In this document: one piece after another, positions 44,145-53,221 of the stretch
How the letters are laid out: the number at the start of each line of letters is the position of its first letter
How positions within the stretch are numbered: the stretch's first letter is position 1
Assembly: GCA_964469565.1 (NCBI GenBank)
Contig: CAYXZD010000001.1
Coordinates: 434,001-498,000 of the forward strand
Reading direction: 5' to 3'
Source of the DNA: GCA-2720975 sp964469565
GTDB taxonomy: Bacteria > Planctomycetota > UBA1135 > GCA-002686595
DNA: 64,000 bases
Notes under the pieces: model-generated
What the model saw: only the letters and a program-made list of their open reading frames with translations
What the model was told of the DNA's origin: nothing
The model's database searches: none
Made by a program: the position numbers and the translations under genes

Positions 44145-45208
44145 GTGTGCATACCTAGGTGCGGGTGGTCCAGCAGATCTTGATTGGAGGCGAGTGGTCC
44201 GCGCACGGGAAGTTGACTCCTGTCCAGTGCAGTTTGGTCAGTTCGCTCCTGCCAAGCCGTGGTGATGTGCTGGCAAAGCTCGTGCTCGGAGGCCCCTTGG
44301 CGCAGAGGCCCAAGTAGATCGAGCCCCGTCGAGGCGTAGAGGCAGGTGAAGAGCCGTCCATCCGCAGTCAGTCTAGCCCGGTCGCACTGCAGGCAGAAGG
44401 GAGCTGTCATCGACGAAATGATGCCGAACTGTGTGCCATCTTCTAGGGTGAATTCCTCGGCGGGAGCGGAACCGCGTTTGACTGCAGGCCTATCTGCCGT
44501 GCGATGGACATCCCCATGGGCTTCACGCACGCACTCAAGAATCTCAGTTCGGCTCACGACCTTCTCGGCTGTCCACTCCTGCGCCCCTCCCACGTCCATG
44601 TATTCGATGAATCGCAGGTGGTGCCCACCCGCTCGGGCAAAGTTTAGAAGTTCACCAATCTCGTCATCATTGAATCCACGGACGATGACGGCGTTCAGTT
44701 TGATAGGAGCAAATCCAGCGGTGTTCGCCCCTTGGATGCCAGCGATCATCTTGCTGTGGCTGTCCCTTCGAGTCTGCTCCGCGTAGCGCGATGGGTGAAG
44801 TGTGTCTAGGCTGACAGTGATTCGGCTGAGGCCAGACTGACGCAACTCATGAGCAAGGTCTTCAAGGAAGACAGCATTGGTCGTGAGGGCCAGATCGGAA
44901 ATGGCGGGGATTGCGTTGAGCTGAGCCACGAGTTCCGGAAGATGTCTTCGAAGGAGTGGCTCCCCTCCGGTGAGCCTCACTTTGCTCACGCCGAGTTGAG
45001 TGCAAGCGCCTACAATGGAAGCGAGCTCTTCAAACCGTGCCAGGTGGCCCTTAGGAAGCCAGGTCTGAGTCTCTTCTGGCATGCAGTACGCGCAGCGAAG
45101 GTTGCAACGATCAGTGACAGACAGTCGTAGACTGTTCAGCGGTCTGGAGTGCATGTCGAGGAGTCGCATAGTGCTGGGAGGGCGAATCCGGCGGATTGCA
45201 TGCCGCAT
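44132..45208 (-). CDS. moaA: GTP 3',8-cyclase, molybdopterin biosynthesis
   Basis: The protein has 358 residues. The radical SAM cluster motif is CNLRCAYC (CxxxCxxC), followed by VRLTGGEPLLRRHLPELV. The C-terminal second Fe-S site is FCLQCDRARLTADGRLFTCLY, and the protein ends in the Gly-Gly tail required for MoaA activity. It converts GTP to the cyclic intermediate of molybdenum cofactor synthesis, normally with MoaC, which is not in the window. The start at 45208 has GGAAGG five bases upstream and a TAGAAT -10-like hexamer before that. An ATG 13 codons downstream is less well supported. It is divergent from the CRTAC1-like gene. Confidence 0.94.
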   Translation of the reverse strand: MRHAIRRIRPPSTMRLLDMHSRPLNSLRLSVTDRCNLRCAYCMPEETQTWLPKGHLARFEELASIVGACTQLGVSKVRLTGGEPLLRRHLPELVAQLNAIPAISDLALTTNAVFLEDLAHELRQSGLSRITVSLDTLHPSRYAEQTRRDSHSKMIAGIQGANTAGFAPIKLNAVIVRGFNDDEIGELLNFARAGGHHLRFIEYMDVGGAQEWTAEKVVSRTEILECVREAHGDVHRTADRPAVKRGSAPAEEFTLEDGTQFGIISSMTAPFCLQCDRARLTADGRLFTCLYASTGLDLLGPLRQGASEHELCQHITTAWQERTDQTALDRSQLPVRGPLASNQDLLDHPHLGMHTKGG

Positions 45209-45307
45209 GGGGGCCTTCCGACCTTATTCTAGCGGACCCTGAAGCCCATCCGGGCCTGAGGTGTGAGATCTTCATTTCTTGGGTAGCGCTCGGGTTCTCA
45301 AATCTCC

Positions 45308-47092
45308 ATGTCACTCTACTCCACCTTCAGCCATGCGGCCCCGTGCCGTTTCTGGACTGCCTCCATCCTCGGATTAGCAGTCACCTTGCAGGTCGCGGCC
45401 GGGAATCCGGCTCAGGGGCAGGAATCAGCGATCCATCCCAATACGCAGGATGTGGCTGCCGCATTGGACCCCTCAGGCACAGGCTGGGATTCTGAAGTGA
45501 TTGCTGCTTCGATCCATGATCAACTCGATTCCATCGGAGCATTCCTTGAGGGGAAAGTAGGAGTCGAGTATGTGGGCGCAGTACTAGCCCACCAGGTTTC
45601 CTTTTCGACCTTCACCCCAGACATGGATGACTCACCCGGTGGCAACCAGTCCTTTTTTACAGTGGGCCGAGCTTCGGTTTCTACCGAGGACGAGAGTGAG
45701 ATGGGGCACGGTAGACCGGGGTTCTTCGCTGAACTCAAACACTGGAAGTCTTTAGTCTCGGGGCGGGCTGTCGAGACACACTTCAAGGTCTTGGGAGTGT
45801 CCAGGGTGGGCGACGAGTGGCACACACCCGTCCGGGTTGAATTGCGCTGCGAGGATGGGCCCTTACGTGAGTGGATTCTGGCCATGTGGGATTGCAGATG
45901 GGAGGTGGGCCCTGAGGTGCCGCAGCTGCTGGAACTCGAAGTTGCGACTTATGTTTCCAGTCGGTCTGAATCCCCCCTGTTTGAAGATGTTACCCACTCA
46001 GTGCTTGGAGGCACGGGGGTGCTGCAGCAGTTGCTTCCATCCATTCCCTATTGGCGCGAGAGAATCGATTCGTATCTAGGTGTGGGAGTGCTTGGCCACC
46101 ACGGGATTAGCGTCACAGACATCAACGGAGACGGCTTAGAGGATGTGTACATCTGCCAGCCTGGTGGTCTGCCCAACCGACTCTTTGTTCGTCAGGCTGC
46201 AGGAGGCTATCTAGAACGGAGCGCTCAGGCGGGTGTGGATGTTCTTGATTCATGTGCATCTTCCCTCTTTGTTGATTTGGATGGGGATGCTGATCCGGAT
46301 CTACTCTTAGCTGTTGGGGACGAACTCCTCGTCATGGAGAATCTACTCGGTGATCGGTTCGTAGCGCGTAAGCGCTTGACGGCGCCCTCGACCACCTCCC
46401 TTGCCGCCGCAGACATTGATCTAGATGGGGACCTAGATGTATACGTTTGTGCATACCTGTCGCCCTACGACGGTGAGTCAATTCCCTTGCCCTATCACCA
46501 AGCGCGGAACGGACAGCCTAATCAACTGCTCGTCAATTCAGGCTCGTTTGAATTCCATGACGGCACACATGACTGGGGCTTGGACGAAAACAACCGGTCC
46601 TTTAGTTTTGTGGCGAGCTTTGAAGATTTTGATCATGACGGCGATCAGGATCTCTATGTGGTGAATGACTTTGGGGCCAATCAGCTCTATCGCAATGAGG
46701 GGGGGAGATTTGAGGACGTGGCATTCGAATACGGAGTCTTGGATGTTGGTGCGGGTATGGGAGTGGACTGGGCGGACGTGAACGGCGATGGATGGCAAGA
46801 CCTCTATGTGTCTAACATGTACTCTTCTGCCGGTAAGCGAGTCAGTACCCAGGCGCAGTTCCAATCTAAGGCTGCCCCTGGGGTGCTGGCCCAACTGCGA
46901 GACCATTCCCGTGGGAATCGATTGTTCCTGAATCAGTCTGGGCAGGGTTTCGTGGATGCGAGCGAGCTGGCAGGCGTTGCTATGGGGCGCTGGGCATGGG
47001 GAGGGGTCGCCTTGGAGTTTGACAACGATGGGCGCCTAGATTTATTTGTCCCCAATGGATTCGTGACAGGAGAGAGCACCGGTGACTTGTGA
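45308..47092 (+). CDS. CRTAC1/FG-GAP repeat protein, first part of a gene interrupted by an in-frame TGA
   Basis: The part has 594 residues: a signal peptide (FWTASILGLAVTLQVAAG), an unassigned domain (about 40-220), then FG-GAP/VCBS calcium-binding blades from about 255 on. These include VTDINGDGLEDVYICQPGG, LFVDLDGDADPDLLLAVGD, DIDLDGDLDVYVCAYLS, DHDGDQDLYVVNDFGANQLY and ADVNGDGWQDLYVSNM. It ends FDNDGRLDLFVPNGFVTGES-TGDL and then a TGA. In UnbV/ASPIC proteins this point is followed by an SFFWRQVV-like stretch, and exactly that is encoded in the same frame directly after the TGA. I therefore read this as one interrupted gene of about 1165 codons, though the first part could fold alone as a seven-bladed propeller. 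Confidence 0.85.
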   Translation: MSLYSTFSHAAPCRFWTASILGLAVTLQVAAGNPAQGQESAIHPNTQDVAAALDPSGTGWDSEVIAASIHDQLDSIGAFLEGKVGVEYVGAVLAHQVSFSTFTPDMDDSPGGNQSFFTVGRASVSTEDESEMGHGRPGFFAELKHWKSLVSGRAVETHFKVLGVSRVGDEWHTPVRVELRCEDGPLREWILAMWDCRWEVGPEVPQLLELEVATYVSSRSESPLFEDVTHSVLGGTGVLQQLLPSIPYWRERIDSYLGVGVLGHHGISVTDINGDGLEDVYICQPGGLPNRLFVRQAAGGYLERSAQAGVDVLDSCASSLFVDLDGDADPDLLLAVGDELLVMENLLGDRFVARKRLTAPSTTSLAAADIDLDGDLDVYVCAYLSPYDGESIPLPYHQARNGQPNQLLVNSGSFEFHDGTHDWGLDENNRSFSFVASFEDFDHDGDQDLYVVNDFGANQLYRNEGGRFEDVAFEYGVLDVGAGMGVDWADVNGDGWQDLYVSNMYSSAGKRVSTQAQFQSKAAPGVLAQLRDHSRGNRLFLNQSGQGFVDASELAGVAMGRWAWGGVALEFDNDGRLDLFVPNGFVTGESTGDL

Positions 47093-48805
47093 AGCTTTTT
47101 TTGGCGGCAGGTCGTGTCGCAATCTCCGGCGGGGCCAGAGTCTCTGAGTGGCGAGTCGGATTTTGAGGCTTACAGGGAAGGGTGGCGAAACTTGTCTCGT
47201 TGGATTCGTCAAGGAAGCTCATGGAGCGGGCATGAGCGCCATTGCGCATATCTGAATCAGAGTTCTGATTCCGCTGTTCGCTTTGTGGATGTGAGTTTCT
47301 CGAGTGGACTCGATTTCGAAGAAGATGGGCGGAGCGCGGTACCCTGTGATTGGGACATGGATGGGGATCAAGACTTGTGGGTGTCATCACGAAGTGAGCC
47401 GCGACTCAGATTGCTGCAAAACGGGCAGTCAGGCACTGGGAACTTCATGGCCGTGAATCTGCGAGGATCGACCGACGCCCCCACAGTGGTGGGGGCGCGG
47501 GTGGAGATTCACTTGGAAGGACCGCGCGGCCGGGTATTGGTTCGAACTTATTCTGCTGGATCGGGTTTTCTTGCTCAGCGTGGCCCTTGGATGCACTTTG
47601 GCCTGGGGCAGGCGGTTGTTGAGCGCGTCCTTGTGCATTGGCCCGGTGGGGAAGTTGAGGAAGTGGAGGGACTCTCTGCTGGCCAATTCTGGCTCGTAAA
47701 GCGCGGGACGGGCCGGGGCATTGCTTGGGCTCCGCCGAGCATTGATTCAGGGGCTGGAGTCGCCAACACTGAAGAGATTCCCCAGGGCTCCCTGCCGCAG
47801 GGGCGGCTGCCACTGGCTGTACCCGTCCCAATGCCATCGTTAGCTGTGACCGACCTCGAAGGGACTCCTGGCTCCTTCCTAGGCATCACACCTGGTGGGG
47901 CCCAGGGAACTGGGTGGCCTCTTCTGATTACATTATGGTCAGAATCGTGTGCGGAATGCATCAAGGAACTCTCAGCCCTAGCTGCTAACCAACCCGTTCT
48001 GGAGCAAGTGGGCTTGCGCAGTATCCTTTTGAGCACTGACGATTATCAGAATGTGCCTGCTGTGAAGCAGGCACTGCAGCGGGCAGGGGTAGGGGGGCAA
48101 CACGGGTTTGCAGCGGAAGAGTGCACGAAGGCCCTTGGGGCATTTTCCGCAATTGCTCGCAACTCACCACGAGCTATTGCGACACCGATCAGTTTTCTGA
48201 TTGGGCCCCATGGCTATTTGCAGGTGGTTTATGAGGGGGCTGTCTCGATTAGGCAGGTTGTTCAGGACCTGCGCCTGATTGAACTGGACCCCAATGCGCG
48301 CCGCATGGCAGCCGTTCCGTTTCCAGGGCGCTTTCTCTCTCCGGCCCCTGAGGCAAACCTTCGCTGGTGGCGCACCGCCATGCTGCGGCGCGGACTTACG
48401 CAGATTGCGAAGCAGTTTGCATTGGGTGAACTGACAACAGAGGTCTTGGGTGAGGCGCAGATGCACCGAGGCTTTGGAGAAGCGCGACTTCAACAAGGTA
48501 TGTGGCAGGACGCTGAATCCCACTTTCTCAAAGCCACTCGCTTGAATCCAGCCGACCCACTGAGTTGGCTGGGGCTGGGTCAGGCGCGTTTGCGCGCCGG
48601 CCAGCTGCAAGATGCTGAGGAAGCCTTGGTTGAGGCCCTGCGGCTCGGTGCTGATGATCGCAAGACGGAGTATGAATGGGGACTGTTGCTGGTCGCCCGG
48701 CGGGACCATGACCGTTTTGAGACGCATCTGTTGCGGCTGCGCACTGCGTTCCCCGATCTGGTAGAGCCCCTGCAAGCTCTTTGGGACCAAGGCGGGAAGG
48801 AGTGA
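47093..48805 (+). CDS. Second part of the interrupted gene: ASPIC/UnbV, thioredoxin-like (CAEC) and TPR domains
   Basis: The frame continues from the TGA as SFFWRQVVSQSP. If translated separately, a GTG at 47114 is the first usable start and has only a poor ribosome site. After one more FG-GAP-like blade (DWDMDGDQDLWVSSRS) comes the ASPIC/UnbV domain (about residues 110-200 from the GTG; RVLVHWPGGEVEEVEGLSAG). A thioredoxin-like domain follows (about 235-390) with the redox motif WSESCAECIKEL and TPISFLIGPHGYLQVVYEG. TPRs (about 430-563) end the protein. Without the first part it has no signal peptide. The fusion of UnbV propeller, thiol-redox module and TPR hints at handling of exported proteins. 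Confidence 0.75.
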   Translation, partial: SFFWRQVVSQSPAGPESLSGESDFEAYREGWRNLSRWIRQGSSWSGHERHCAYLNQSSDSAVRFVDVSFSSGLDFEEDGRSAVPCDWDMDGDQDLWVSSRSEPRLRLLQNGQSGTGNFMAVNLRGSTDAPTVVGARVEIHLEGPRGRVLVRTYSAGSGFLAQRGPWMHFGLGQAVVERVLVHWPGGEVEEVEGLSAGQFWLVKRGTGRGIAWAPPSIDSGAGVANTEEIPQGSLPQGRLPLAVPVPMPSLAVTDLEGTPGSFLGITPGGAQGTGWPLLITLWSESCAECIKELSALAANQPVLEQVGLRSILLSTDDYQNVPAVKQALQRAGVGGQHGFAAEECTKALGAFSAIARNSPRAIATPISFLIGPHGYLQVVYEGAVSIRQVVQDLRLIELDPNARRMAAVPFPGRFLSPAPEANLRWWRTAMLRRGLTQIAKQFALGELTTEVLGEAQMHRGFGEARLQQGMWQDAESHFLKATRLNPADPLSWLGLGQARLRAGQLQDAEEALVEALRLGADDRKTEYEWGLLLVARRDHDRFETHLLRLRTAFPDLVEPLQALWDQGGKE

Positions 48806-49335
48806 TGCGGCTTGCTGGGTGCGTCCGGATCGCCAACCCGACGATGGATGCGCTGGTTGGGTTCGTTTGGGCTCTGCCCTTCGCTCTGGCCCTTTGGCTG
48901 GCCTGGCGGAGTCGGGCCAGTGAGCGCACAACTTGGTGCGTTGTGGCGGTTTGCCTGTTTGGGGCGTTGTTGGACAAGTCGCTCGACCTTCAATCGTGGG
49001 CGCATTCCGCACTTCAAGGTCTAACCCACAAGCTCGATCCCCAGTGGCATTTTCGCGGCCCCAATCAATGGATTCGAATCGTCTTACTGGGGGCCGCATT
49101 CACTGGCTTTTTGGGAGTAGTGCTGTGGATCTTACGACGGGACCAGCGCATGTCACCTGCCAAGATCTGTGCCCTGAGCGGGCTCGTTGTGTTGGCAGCC
49201 TTTCTTTGTACACGTCATCTTCCCGATCTCAAGCCCGTGTACAAGGCCGGTCTCGACGGGTGGCTTGAGGCCGGGGCATTCATGCTTGTGCTGGGCGGGC
49301 TGTGCTGGGGTGCGATGCGGCTCCGAGGCAGGTGA
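48805..49335 (+). CDS. Small membrane protein of unknown function, about five transmembrane segments
   Basis: The 176 residues are mostly hydrophobic. Segments begin near DALVGFVWALPFALALWLAW, TTWCVVAVCLFGALLD, IRIVLLGAAFTGFLGVVLWI, KICALSGLVVLAAFLC and EAGAFMLVLGGLCWGAM, with a polar, histidine- and tryptophan-containing loop between the second and third. I recognise no family. The ATG overlaps the preceding stop (TGATG), so it depends on translation of the second part of the interrupted gene, which argues that the downstream part is still expressed. An ATG 39 bases later is an alternative start. It converges on the radical SAM gene. Confidence 0.7.
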   Translation: MRLAGCVRIANPTMDALVGFVWALPFALALWLAWRSRASERTTWCVVAVCLFGALLDKSLDLQSWAHSALQGLTHKLDPQWHFRGPNQWIRIVLLGAAFTGFLGVVLWILRRDQRMSPAKICALSGLVVLAAFLCTRHLPDLKPVYKAGLDGWLEAGAFMLVLGGLCWGAMRLRGR

Positions 49336-49380
49336 TTTTGCGGGAATCGACCAGTCGTTCAGTCGGATTTCGGTATCGCA

Positions 49381-51342
49381 CTATGCCACGTTAGGATTCT
49401 TTGCATCCTTCTTCTTGGGCTCAGGCAGTCGATTGATTTCGGAAACAGGATCTGCCCCACGTAGGCCGTCAAGAGGTACCGGATTGACTAGGCCGTTGCC
49501 AGCCCTTTCTACGCGCCCCTCTGGGTTGGCCAATCCAGCTTGGGTGAGGGCCGTGCGAACGTCGACGGGGTATTCCCAACTGGAGTTGGGGGCATCTGGT
49601 TGATAGAGCCGGAAGCCATGACCACCCCACAAGTCCTTCCGAAGGATGAGTGGGTGTGAGATTAGTTTATCGAAGTACGGCCCAATCTCCTCCTGCTGCA
49701 ATCCGCGGTCGACCTCGTACATGTTTTCACTATAGGCCAGACTCGCGTGCCCAGACATTGTGGTGACATTGGAGATTCCGAATTTCTTCGGCTTCGTGTG
49801 CATGGGGGAGTTGGCCGTGAGCAGGAAAGTGGCGACTTGAACAGTTTCGTATAAGTGTTCGTTGTTCAGTAGGAAGTCGATGTTCTCCTTCATGTCCTCT
49901 TCTGTTTCTCCAGGAGTCCCTAGAATCACGAAAAGGTGGACCTTGATTCCTACCTTCTTGCAGTCCTCAAGGACACGCCAGACGAGCTCGGTATTCACGC
50001 CCTTCTGAATGATGTCTTGAACATTCTGAGCAATGGATTCAAGGCCAAACATGATGGAATAGCAGCCTGCAGCCTTCACCTTTTCCAAATAGGGCACATC
50101 CATGCAGTCCTCAAACCGCATCATTCCCGACCAGTTAACCTTCGCGCCACGCTCTAGAATCAGATCGCTAAGCTCGACGATGTCATCTGGGTGCATGGAT
50201 TCATCTGTTAGGAAGAAACTCCGCACACCATAGCGGTTTTGCAGATTGAGCATGTCTTCGAGCACGAGCTCTGGACAGCGTGCGCGCATTCGCCCGGTTC
50301 CTAGGGTGAAGTGGTGGGAACAGAAGGAACATCGTCCCCAATAGCATCCGCGATTAGACATGATCGGAACGCGAAGCGGGCGGTCTAAGTACAGATCTAA
50401 GGCTAGGTCGTCGTAGTCGGGAGCCTCAAGCGCGTTCATATTCTTGAGGAACGTCCTGTCGTTAACGACCCGTTGCCCATCTTGCATGTAGAGTAAGTTG
50501 GGGACTTCAGTTACGGGGGTGCCGTCGCGAAGGCTCTCAAGCAAGGCTGGGAGGGCCTCTTCGCCCTCGTAGCGGATTACGTAGTCAAACTTTTCGATGA
50601 CCGAATCTTCAAGCCAATCGGCATCGTAGGTGTCGGATACATAACTTCCGCCCAAGACTAGCTTGGAACGTATTCCGTGTTTGCGCAAGAAATCAGCAAG
50701 CACCTGGGCAGGCTCATACTGCCTCGAAACAGAAACGGAGATGCCGATGACGTCGTAGTCCTCCCTCTGCACCTGTGGAAGTACCGTCTGCTCATAAAAG
50801 TCTTCGAGCGCAAGACGCCCTAATTGCATGCTCTGCCGCAATGCAAAGCCAATGCGTAGGTGGACGGCGTAGAAGTTGCGTTCTTCGAATTTGCTGAAGA
50901 ATTTTGGATAGGAGAGATAGGGGTAGTAGAAGATCCCCATCAGTTTCAAGACGCGCTGAAGTGACTTGCGGTATCGGATGACGCCGTCTTCAGGGAATTG
51001 CTGGTCGATTGATGTGGCTTCGCGAAAGCGCACAAAAAACTTCTTGTCTCGAAGGCTCCAGCGGGTCAACAGGTTCGTGGCTGGTGCTGCGAGCCATCGT
51101 CCGAAGAATCGCAACTTCGGGCTGCATGTTGAAGCAGGCGCACGTCCGCCCTTTCGAATGATATCCAAGATTCGCTCATGCGTTCCAGGATCGAGCGAAT
51201 GGTGGAACAGGTCGAGGTCGAGGTCTCGCTGGTGAGTATCCTGAAAGCCACATTTCTTGAGGTGTCCCACCAGTGCGGGCACACCCATCCATGGGGTGTC
51301 ACAGGGAGAATCACCTGGGGCGTGCAGTAAAAGAGTCTTCAT
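49381..51342 (-). CDS. B12-binding-domain radical SAM protein
   Basis: The protein has 653 residues. It starts with KTLLLHAPGDSPCDTPWMGV-like B12-binding fold sequence and a later IGISVSVSRQYEPAQVLADF and KLVLGGSYVSD, typical of the cobalamin-binding part. The radical SAM motif is RGCYWGRCSFC, with four residues between the first two cysteines as in several B12-type and RiPP-maturation enzymes. DESMHPDDIVELSDLILERG and FGLESIAQNVQDIIQKGVN complete the barrel. Such enzymes methylate or rearrange unreactive carbons. The substrate is unknown; no RiPP precursor is visible nearby. A C-rich tract on the coding strand lies directly upstream of the ATG, so no Shine-Dalgarno is present. Confidence 0.9.
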   Translation of the reverse strand: MKTLLLHAPGDSPCDTPWMGVPALVGHLKKCGFQDTHQRDLDLDLFHHSLDPGTHERILDIIRKGGRAPASTCSPKLRFFGRWLAAPATNLLTRWSLRDKKFFVRFREATSIDQQFPEDGVIRYRKSLQRVLKLMGIFYYPYLSYPKFFSKFEERNFYAVHLRIGFALRQSMQLGRLALEDFYEQTVLPQVQREDYDVIGISVSVSRQYEPAQVLADFLRKHGIRSKLVLGGSYVSDTYDADWLEDSVIEKFDYVIRYEGEEALPALLESLRDGTPVTEVPNLLYMQDGQRVVNDRTFLKNMNALEAPDYDDLALDLYLDRPLRVPIMSNRGCYWGRCSFCSHHFTLGTGRMRARCPELVLEDMLNLQNRYGVRSFFLTDESMHPDDIVELSDLILERGAKVNWSGMMRFEDCMDVPYLEKVKAAGCYSIMFGLESIAQNVQDIIQKGVNTELVWRVLEDCKKVGIKVHLFVILGTPGETEEDMKENIDFLLNNEHLYETVQVATFLLTANSPMHTKPKKFGISNVTTMSGHASLAYSENMYEVDRGLQQEEIGPYFDKLISHPLILRKDLWGGHGFRLYQPDAPNSSWEYPVDVRTALTQAGLANPEGRVERAGNGLVNPVPLDGLRGADPVSEINRLPEPKKKDAKNPNVA

Positions 51343-51691
51343 GCAGGGGGGGGAGGGGGGCTGGTTCGGGGGACTCTAGCTCACCATGGGGCGATTAGAT
51401 GCTCTAGGGGTGTTGTAGGCACCTTAGTGGGTGCTCAAATCTCACGCAAGGGGGAGGGTTTGGGTAGTCATTCTATCGTCCACTCCTAGGGCCATTCTTC
51501 GTGCAATTCTAACGATGTTGATTCTCAAGATGGGATTGTAGGTGCCTTGGCACCCCTACCAGGGTGTGGCGCCTGTGATTCCTCGGTGATCCGAGGGTCT
51601 ACCCTGCATGAATTGCCCAGTGCCCGCACTTCCCGCCAGATTGCCATAGGTTTCAAAGATGGAAGGGTAAACCCCGCCGTCAGGATTCCCG
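51343..51691. other. 349-bp divergent intergenic region with short inverted repeats
   Basis: This region separates the minus-strand radical SAM gene from the plus-strand HlyD-like operon. It starts with a G-rich tract (eight G at 51347-51354). GGTGCC-TT-GGCACC at 51541-51554 is an inverted repeat and a possible operator or leader hairpin. A related GCACC...GGTGC pair lies about 120 bases before it. AGGA six bases before the ATG at 51692 is the ribosome site of the operon. No clear -35/-10 pair stands out. Confidence 0.35.
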
Positions 51692-53221
51692 ATGCCACGC
51701 TTCTTCATTCCTTTAGCCGTCGTAGTCTCGCTCTGCCTTGGGCAGGCGGCGCTGAATGACTCTGCCCCTCTTGTAGCGGGGCCAGTGCATATGGATCACG
51801 CCTTGGCGCTGGCAGATGCTGGCCGCCCTTCACTTCCCAGAATCAACACGGGGGGGATAACTGCTCTGAATGATCGCGAGGTTGCCACCGTTTCGCCACC
51901 ACCCGAGATGGCCCCAATCCACGTTACGGGCCGAGTTGTGCCCCGCGTATTTGAGGAGATCAGCACGCCTCGTTGTGAATTGCGCTCCAGTTTTACACTA
52001 GACAACGTGACAAGGCACGGGGCCGTGGTGAACGCTGGACAGCAGGTGGCCAGCATCAACGAGCGATGGGCGGATCAAGCCCTTCAGCAGGCGCATCAAG
52101 ATCACGACCGTATTCAAATGGAATTGAAGGCTGCGAGGGTTCAGCATGACCTAGCCCTAGAAAAGCACCAATTTGAGTTGGCAAGGGCGGAACAAACCCT
52201 CAGAGCGTGCAGCGAGGATGTGGTGGAGTTTCAATCCTCGTTTGTTCTACTGCACACAAACCTTCGGGCGATTGCGGGCGCTCGTCTTAGAAACGTGGCA
52301 GCCGACAAAGCCATTGAGCTTCAACATCTCTGTGCGATGTATTCTGAAGACGAGTGCATTGATGATGTGGAAGGCGTCGTCATTCAACGGGCGAAACGCG
52401 ATCTCGAATTGGCGGAAAGGAGCGTTGAGCTGCACCAGGACCAGACGGCTCACGAGCAGCAGTTCGACCACCCGCGCGAACTCTTGGCGCGCGAGCAAGC
52501 CCTCGCCCAGGCAAAGCTGCAGCTCTCACAATTGCAGTGTGAGGAGGAGCTAGGCCATGCCCAACGCTTGTTGCGTATCGACCGGCTTGAGTGCACTTTG
52601 GTTGCAGCTGCTGACGAGGTGATCAGGCTAGAAACAGTGTGTTCCGGCCTTCTGTTGATCGCGCCCACCTCAGGTGTTCTGCTTCATGGGGGCCGTGATC
52701 AATGGACCCTCCCTTCAGGGGGAGTTGTCTACCGCACAGGCGACCGTGTTGCCCAAAACAAAGGGGTGTTCGTGGTTGCGGCTCCAGAGTCACTGGGGGT
52801 CTGCGTTTCACTGGATCAAATGCAATGGATGGATTTGCATGGGGCAAGCATTGGGATCGCGTCGTTGCATGGAAAGCCCCAGCGGGTTGAGTGTGAGGTC
52901 CACATGGAGTCCATCCCCAATGCAAGGGGGGGATTCTGTGCATTCCTAGCGCCAACAAGTCCCTGGATGGGGGCTACACCCGGCATGCGGGCCGAAACGT
53001 GGATTGAGCCCCAGGTGTTCCTTGGGGCGCTCTGGCTCCCCGGACAGGCTGTTTCAGTGGATCAAACTGGGGCTTGGTGCATGCTCAGGGCCGTCCCAGG
53101 GGAACCCGAGGTGCGCGTCTCGGTCGAGTTGGGGCTCTCTTGGTGTGGAGGCTGGATCGTTCGGTCAGGGCTCGAGTTAGGGGCGCATGTGCTGACAAAG
53201 TCGGAGGGTGGGGGATGGTGA
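51692..53221 (+). CDS. HlyD/membrane-fusion-type periplasmic protein with long coiled coil
   Basis: The protein has 509 residues. A signal sequence (PRFFIPLAVVVSLCLGQAAL) is followed by a lipoyl-like half (EISTPRCELRSSFTLDNVTR, then GAVVNAGQQVASI). A helical hairpin of about 200 residues rich in Glu, Gln and Leu follows (ALQQAHQDHDRIQMELKAAR to QLQCEEELGHAQRLLRIDRL). The second lipoyl half reads LIAPTSGVLLHGG, and a beta-barrel-like C-terminus ends the protein. This is the fold of adaptor proteins that bridge inner-membrane transporters to the outer membrane. No ABC or RND pump gene is adjacent, so the partner is unclear; the flippase three genes downstream is one possibility. It overlaps the next start by seven bases. 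Confidence 0.75.
   Translation: MPRFFIPLAVVVSLCLGQAALNDSAPLVAGPVHMDHALALADAGRPSLPRINTGGITALNDREVATVSPPPEMAPIHVTGRVVPRVFEEISTPRCELRSSFTLDNVTRHGAVVNAGQQVASINERWADQALQQAHQDHDRIQMELKAARVQHDLALEKHQFELARAEQTLRACSEDVVEFQSSFVLLHTNLRAIAGARLRNVAADKAIELQHLCAMYSEDECIDDVEGVVIQRAKRDLELAERSVELHQDQTAHEQQFDHPRELLAREQALAQAKLQLSQLQCEEELGHAQRLLRIDRLECTLVAAADEVIRLETVCSGLLLIAPTSGVLLHGGRDQWTLPSGGVVYRTGDRVAQNKGVFVVAAPESLGVCVSLDQMQWMDLHGASIGIASLHGKPQRVECEVHMESIPNARGGFCAFLAPTSPWMGATPGMRAETWIEPQVFLGALWLPGQAVSVDQTGAWCMLRAVPGEPEVRVSVELGLSWCGGWIVRSGLELGAHVLTKSEGGGW

Noticed and set aside
47096..47102. Frameshift at the run of seven T just after the TGA
   Set aside because: The reading frame before and after is the same, so no shift is needed to join the two parts.
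47090..47131. Selenocysteine insertion at the in-frame TGA
   Set aside because: I could not draw a convincing bacterial SECIS hairpin in the bases after the TGA, and the position lies between propeller blades rather than in a redox site.
48164..49099. Minus-strand open frame of 311 codons opposite the TPR part of the interrupted gene
   Set aside because: It is antisense to a clear thioredoxin/TPR coding region and has a composition typical of a shadow frame.
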